NCBI RefSeq assembly: GCF_900172355.1
Contig: NZ_FWFZ01000001.1
Coordinates: forward strand, 310,001 to 374,000
Reading direction: 5' to 3'
Source of the DNA: Roseisalinus antarcticus
GTDB lineage: Bacteria > Pseudomonadota > Alphaproteobacteria > Rhodobacterales > Rhodobacteraceae
Length of the DNA stretch: 64,000 bases
Shown: positions 62,277 through 64,000 of the stretch, piece after piece
Position numbering within the stretch: the first letter of the stretch is position 1
How the letters are laid out: every line of letters starts with the position of its first letter
Notes under the pieces: model-generated
Databases searched by the model: none
What the model saw: only the letters and a program-made list of their open reading frames with translations
What the model was told of the DNA's origin: nothing
Position numbers and translations under genes: made by a program

Positions 62277-63280
62277 ACGACAGCTCTCTCACCGCCCCGG
62301 GCGTGGAGCAGAACGCCCCCAACGCCCGCTTCGACCGCGGCAACCGGCTGGTGGCGTTGTAGTCGCGCGGGGGGCTCGCGCTCGCGATTCTCGCGGTGCT
62401 GGTCTATGGTACCCTGTCCAGCCCGGTCTTTCTGACCACCGGCAATTTCGTCAATGTCTTCACCTCGATGGCCATCGTGGGCATCGTCGTGGTCGGCATG
62501 ACCTTCGTGCTGGTGGTGGGCGGGCTTGCCGACCTCTCGGTGCCGGCCACCATCGCCTGCGGCGCGATCCTGTCGCTTGCCCTGCAACCGGCCATCGGGC
62601 CGGTGCCGGCCTTCCTGGTCGCGGTGGCACTGGCGGGGGGCTGCGGGTTGATCAGCGGGCTTTTGGTTGGCTATATCGGCATCAACCCGATCATCGCGAC
62701 GCTCGGCGTGGGCACGATCGTGCTCGGCATCGTTGAATCCCTGGTGGGTGGCGTCATCGTCTACGGCACCGATCCCGCCACGGCGGAGCTGGTCAAGTCC
62801 CGTGTGTTCGGCATCCCGGTCGTGGTCCTGATCTTCGCCGCCATCGCCTGTGTCGGCCATTTCATCCTGTCGCACACCTATCTCGGGCGCTGGACCTTCG
62901 CCACGGGCGGCAATTACAGCGCGGCCGAGGCCAGCGCGGTTCCGGTGCGGGCGATCAAGGCCGGGGCCTTCGTCATGACAGGGCTTTGCGCAGGCCTCAG
63001 CGGCGGCCTGCTGGGCCTGACGCTGCAAAGTGCGCGGCCCCTGATTGGCACCGGATATGAGTTCAGCGCGATCACCGCGGTCGTGGTGGGCGGCGTGTCG
63101 ATCATGGGCGGCGCGGGCTCGATCCCGCGGGCCATCGCGGCGCTGATCTTCGTGCAGTTCCTGACCAATATCATGGTGCTGCAGGGCGTGCGCACACCGG
63201 TCCAGGGCTTCGTGCTCGGCCTGCTGATCGCGGTCGCCGTGGCGCTGGACGTGGCGCTGCGCCGCCGGAGCGTTGCGTGA
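62273..63280 (+). pseudogene. Sugar ABC transporter permease (RbsC-like) interrupted by an in-frame TAG
   Basis: ATG 62273 (overlapping the ATPase stop) opens MNDSSLTAPG, and 29 codons on TAG interrupts the frame at 62360-62362, right after the motif NRLVAL. The same frame then runs on to 63280 as SRGGLALAILAVLVYGTLSS and eight or so more membrane spans (GGLADLSVPATIACGAI; SGLLVGYIGINPIIATLGVG; GGVSIMGGAGSIPRAIAAL), ending RRRSVA. A GTG at 62396 could restart translation but would cut off most of the first span. One base change would restore it. Readthrough, decay or a sequence error are all possible. Confidence 0.8.
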
Positions 63281-64000
63281 TGGAATTTCTGATCTTCCTT
63301 CAAAAGTACCGGGTCGGCATCGTGCTGGGCCTCACACTTGCCATATCGGCGGTCTGGGTGCCGGGCTTTGTCAGCCTGACGACTTTCAGCCTGGGGTTTG
63401 ATCGCGGGTCGACTGTCGGGCTTGTGGCGATCGGGCTGACAGTACTGCTGATCGCGGGCAAGATCGATTTGTCGGTCGGATCGGTGTTCGCGTTGTCGGG
63501 CATTGTCGCGATCATGCTGCAACCGGCACTTGGCCTCTGGCCCGCAGCGGTTGTCGGCGTTCTGGCGGGGGCGGCCTGCGGCGCGTTCAACGGGCTGCTG
63601 TCTGTGGTCTTCAAGGTTAATTCCCTTGTCGCAACCCTTGCCACCATGCTCATCTTCCGGTCCATCGCGCATTGGCTGACCGACAGCCAGCCCATGGCCG
63701 GGACCGACATCATGTTCTCGGTCAGGCTGGCGCAGATCTATTTCGACCTGTTCACCTTGCGCAGTGCACTTTTTCTGTTTTCGATCCTGTTGCTGCATAT
63801 CTGGCTTAGCCGCACCGTGTCCGGTCGCAACCTTTTTGCAGTGGGATCAAACCCCGTGGCGGCCGAGGCCAGTGGCATCTCGGCGGACAGGATCGCGTTC
63901 CTGGGGTTTGTCTTTGCCAGCGCCATGGCAGGAGTTGCGGGCGTCTTGCAAAGCCTTGCGGCAAATACGGGATCGCCGGTGTTTGGATCGGAAATGACTG
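63280..64000 (+). CDS. Second sugar ABC transporter permease, partial
   Basis: ATG at 63280 overlaps the stop of the previous gene by one base (TGATG). It is open for 240 codons to the window edge. MEFLIFLQKYRVGIVLGLTL begins it; GKIDLSVGSVFALSGIVAIM is the CUT2 permease signature; FNGLLSVVFKVNSLVATLAT, then HIWLSRTVSGRNLFAVGSNP, and AEASGISADRIAFLGFVFAS follow. So it is the partner of the first permease. Its codons are less GC-biased at the third position than the upstream genes. The rest, and probably a binding protein, lie to the right. Confidence 0.85.
   Translation, partial: MEFLIFLQKYRVGIVLGLTLAISAVWVPGFVSLTTFSLGFDRGSTVGLVAIGLTVLLIAGKIDLSVGSVFALSGIVAIMLQPALGLWPAAVVGVLAGAACGAFNGLLSVVFKVNSLVATLATMLIFRSIAHWLTDSQPMAGTDIMFSVRLAQIYFDLFTLRSALFLFSILLLHIWLSRTVSGRNLFAVGSNPVAAEASGISADRIAFLGFVFASAMAGVAGVLQSLAANTGSPVFGSEMT

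Overview
The window is a high-GC, densely coded chromosomal segment that reads as a member of the Rhodobacterales (roseobacter-type alphaproteobacterium). The evidence is a Shemin-type 5-aminolevulinate synthase, a RodZ-like / IspG gene pair, the order amidase / PBP1a / RF2, a GTTC-N7-GTTC SOS box of the Rhodobacter type in front of uvrA, an FnrL-type box in front of hemA, and a short CTCCGGCGGGAG-type intergenic element that I recall from this order. Most of the window is core genome.

Layout. 1-860: three tandem small DUF1127 genes. 860-4380: coaD, a CBS-domain protein, and a LysR regulator divergent from methylmalonate-semialdehyde dehydrogenase. 4470-8901: two glycosyltransferases, a YbdK-type carboxylate-amine ligase and a 3-hydroxyisobutyryl-CoA hydrolase-like gene; with mmsA the last could serve valine catabolism. 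9257-15372: uvrA, with its SOS box, divergent from a large secreted von Willebrand protein carrying eight ~86-residue repeats. 15506-23814: two DUF924 paralogues, a LysR/sulfotransferase divergent pair, lpdA, a diguanylate cyclase with a proline-rich tail, and an MFS transporter. 23952-28351: queA coupled to a large AsmA-like protein. 28505-34212: peroxiredoxin, DUF455 protein, M23 peptidase overlapping bactofilin, DHA2 transporter, DUF2189 membrane protein. 34265-42579: cell-wall and translation block (P-loop kinase, prfB, mrcA, thioesterase, amidase, aminotransferase) and a DsbA-like protein.

42576-43501 is a small graveyard: an IS3-family remnant of about 560 bp with recognisable ends, bits of both transposase frames and a large internal deletion, flanked by gene fragments. 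43574-50477: ispG, rodZ-like gene, hemA, an M20 peptidase and an S41-like protein that has lost its serine nucleophile. 50506-55190: two identical tRNA-Asp genes around a methyltransferase-like gene, a polysaccharide deacetylase, a pirin, two tRNA-Val genes, a phosphatase and an HU-like protein.

55367-64000 is a sugar-acid catabolic and uptake cluster that runs off the right edge: UxaA/GarD-type dehydratase, aldo/keto reductase, GntR regulator, SDR dehydrogenase, COG3618-type lactonase, and a ribose-type ABC transporter (ATPase and two permeases). Three promoter regions share a TGTTA...ATATTA...TAACA dyad that is a good candidate GntR operator. The enzymes fit a non-phosphorylating oxidation route for a free sugar (L-fucose-like or related): dehydrogenase, lactonase, dehydratase, second dehydrogenase. 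The first permease gene carries an in-frame TAG at codon 30, so the transporter may be broken, re-initiated or mis-sequenced.
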